A DNA stretch of 64,000 bases from Gavia stellata (taxonomy: Eukaryota > Chordata > Aves > Gaviiformes > Gaviidae), in NCBI RefSeq assembly GCF_030936135.1, contig NC_082595.1, forward strand, positions 106,743,334-106,807,333, given 5' to 3'. The translations under genes and the position numbers were made by a program. This document shows, piece after piece, positions 63,146-64,000 of the stretch (positions within the stretch are counted from its first letter, which is position 1; each line of letters begins with the position of its first letter). The notes under the pieces are model-generated. The model was not told where the DNA came from, did no database searches, and worked only from the letters and a program-made list of their open reading frames with translations.

Positions 63146-64000
63146 AAAAACACATTTTAGAGTTGTGCAAAATCAAATGTTGGGTGCAGCTTCTTGATGA
63201 GACCCTAGTGTAAATCAAGGGGTGCTCCAGAGACTCCCAACATAGCTGAAAGCAGAATGCAAAGGCAGATGATCCTGATGGAAAGATTTCAATCTTGATG
63301 AACATCAGTGCCAGAGATGATGGGCTGAAGGTGCTTTGCTAGTGTCTGGACCCACATCTGGGTAGCAGTAATGGGTTGAACTTGAAAGTGCAGGTAAGTC
63401 AGAAATGGGTGTTGAAAGAAGTTTATAAACATTCTTTCCTCCTGTTACCTGATCTTCCAAACCACAGTAGAAAATATAGTACCTACAGAGGAGAATAATA
63501 GTTGAAAACCTTGGAAAGATGCTATCAGACTCCTGTATTTCCTACCCAGCTTTATTTGCATCTAGCAAAACACTTTATTCCAGAGGGTTTTTTCCTTCCT
63601 TATAAGGACAAAACCAAAACATTTGGAACCCTTTAACCAAAAAATGGGGTCACTGAAACCCTAATACAGAAGTGCCGTGATGGTATGTGCTTGGGATACA
63701 AGAACAAAGGTTCATTTTCCAGCTTTTTTGATTCTTTCATAGAACTTGAGGCTGCTTTTCCTGCTTTGACTTCAGTTTGAAGGAGGATGCAGTCTGTCTT
63801 TAAAATTCCATTTGAATCTTCCATGGTTGAATGGTAATGCAACTAGTATTTTTTTCCCCACAAAGAATTTTCTTCTTGATTACTTGAGGTTTTCCACTGA
63901 AACCCATTTTGACTGAACAAAAAAACCCTATGGAGTTCTCATCATGGCCTCCTGCTAAATACTTGAAATAGATGCCTGCCTACTTTGTCAGAAAGATTAG

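Larger units (their letters stand above)
49058..64000 (+). other. RCAN2 intron 2 (continues past the window)
   Basis: About 15 kb with no further coding exon recognised. The RRM-type exon expected next is absent, so the intron runs on. It holds one CR1 copy (52800-53330), small AT microsatellite-like patches (45413-45430 lies in the previous intron; 55412-55424 here), a G-run duplication at 63112-63145 and a C/T-rich block at 62460-62900. All reading frames are short. Confidence 0.6.

Overview
The window looks like avian nuclear DNA. The reasons are intron-rich genes with GT-AG splice sites, several CR1 (chicken-repeat-type) LINE fragments ending in the short ATTCTGTG-type 3' repeat, older decayed CR1/L3 and MIR-like copies, and a short CpG-island promoter. 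I cannot name the species. Nothing looks bacterial or viral, and no tRNA, rRNA or CRISPR was seen.

Bases 1-23319 hold the 3' eleven coding exons of one cytochrome P450 gene on the + strand. I recognise it as CYP39A1 (24-hydroxycholesterol 7-alpha-hydroxylase). The eleven exons join in phase into 407 codons plus a stop, with an intact ExxR motif and heme-cysteine loop. Exon 1 (membrane anchor, about 60 residues) must lie upstream. Intron 2 carries a young CR1 and a second CR1 tail to tail. Intron 10 carries an antisense open exon-like block (20107-20311) that I could not assign.

Bases 23320-39300 are 3' UTR and intergenic DNA. They contain a young CR1 (25385-26097), a GT-rich block of uncertain origin beside it (26098-27010), a MIR-like SINE, a long ancient CR1/L3 copy (35335-36245), a hairpin-forming old repeat, and a C-rich 57-bp minisatellite (38690-39300).

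Bases 39380-40450 are a CpG island with GC boxes, an inverted CCAAT box and a (CCG)n tract. It probably contains the non-coding first exon of the next gene, ending at a consensus donor at 39805/39806. The first coding exon (48831-49057) encodes 75 residues that I assign to RCAN2 (regulator of calcineurin 2, long N-terminal form). From 49058 to the end is its next intron, with one older CR1 copy.

The order CYP39A1 then RCAN2 in tandem on the same strand matches the known arrangement on human chromosome 6p12. The genes are neighbours by conserved synteny, not by pathway: one acts in oxysterol/bile acid metabolism, the other in calcineurin signalling. The best candidates for a second look are the antisense exon in intron 10, the quadruplex-prone minisatellite next to the RCAN2 promoter, the inverted CR1 pair in intron 2, and a possible decayed coding remnant near 29.9-30.3 kb.
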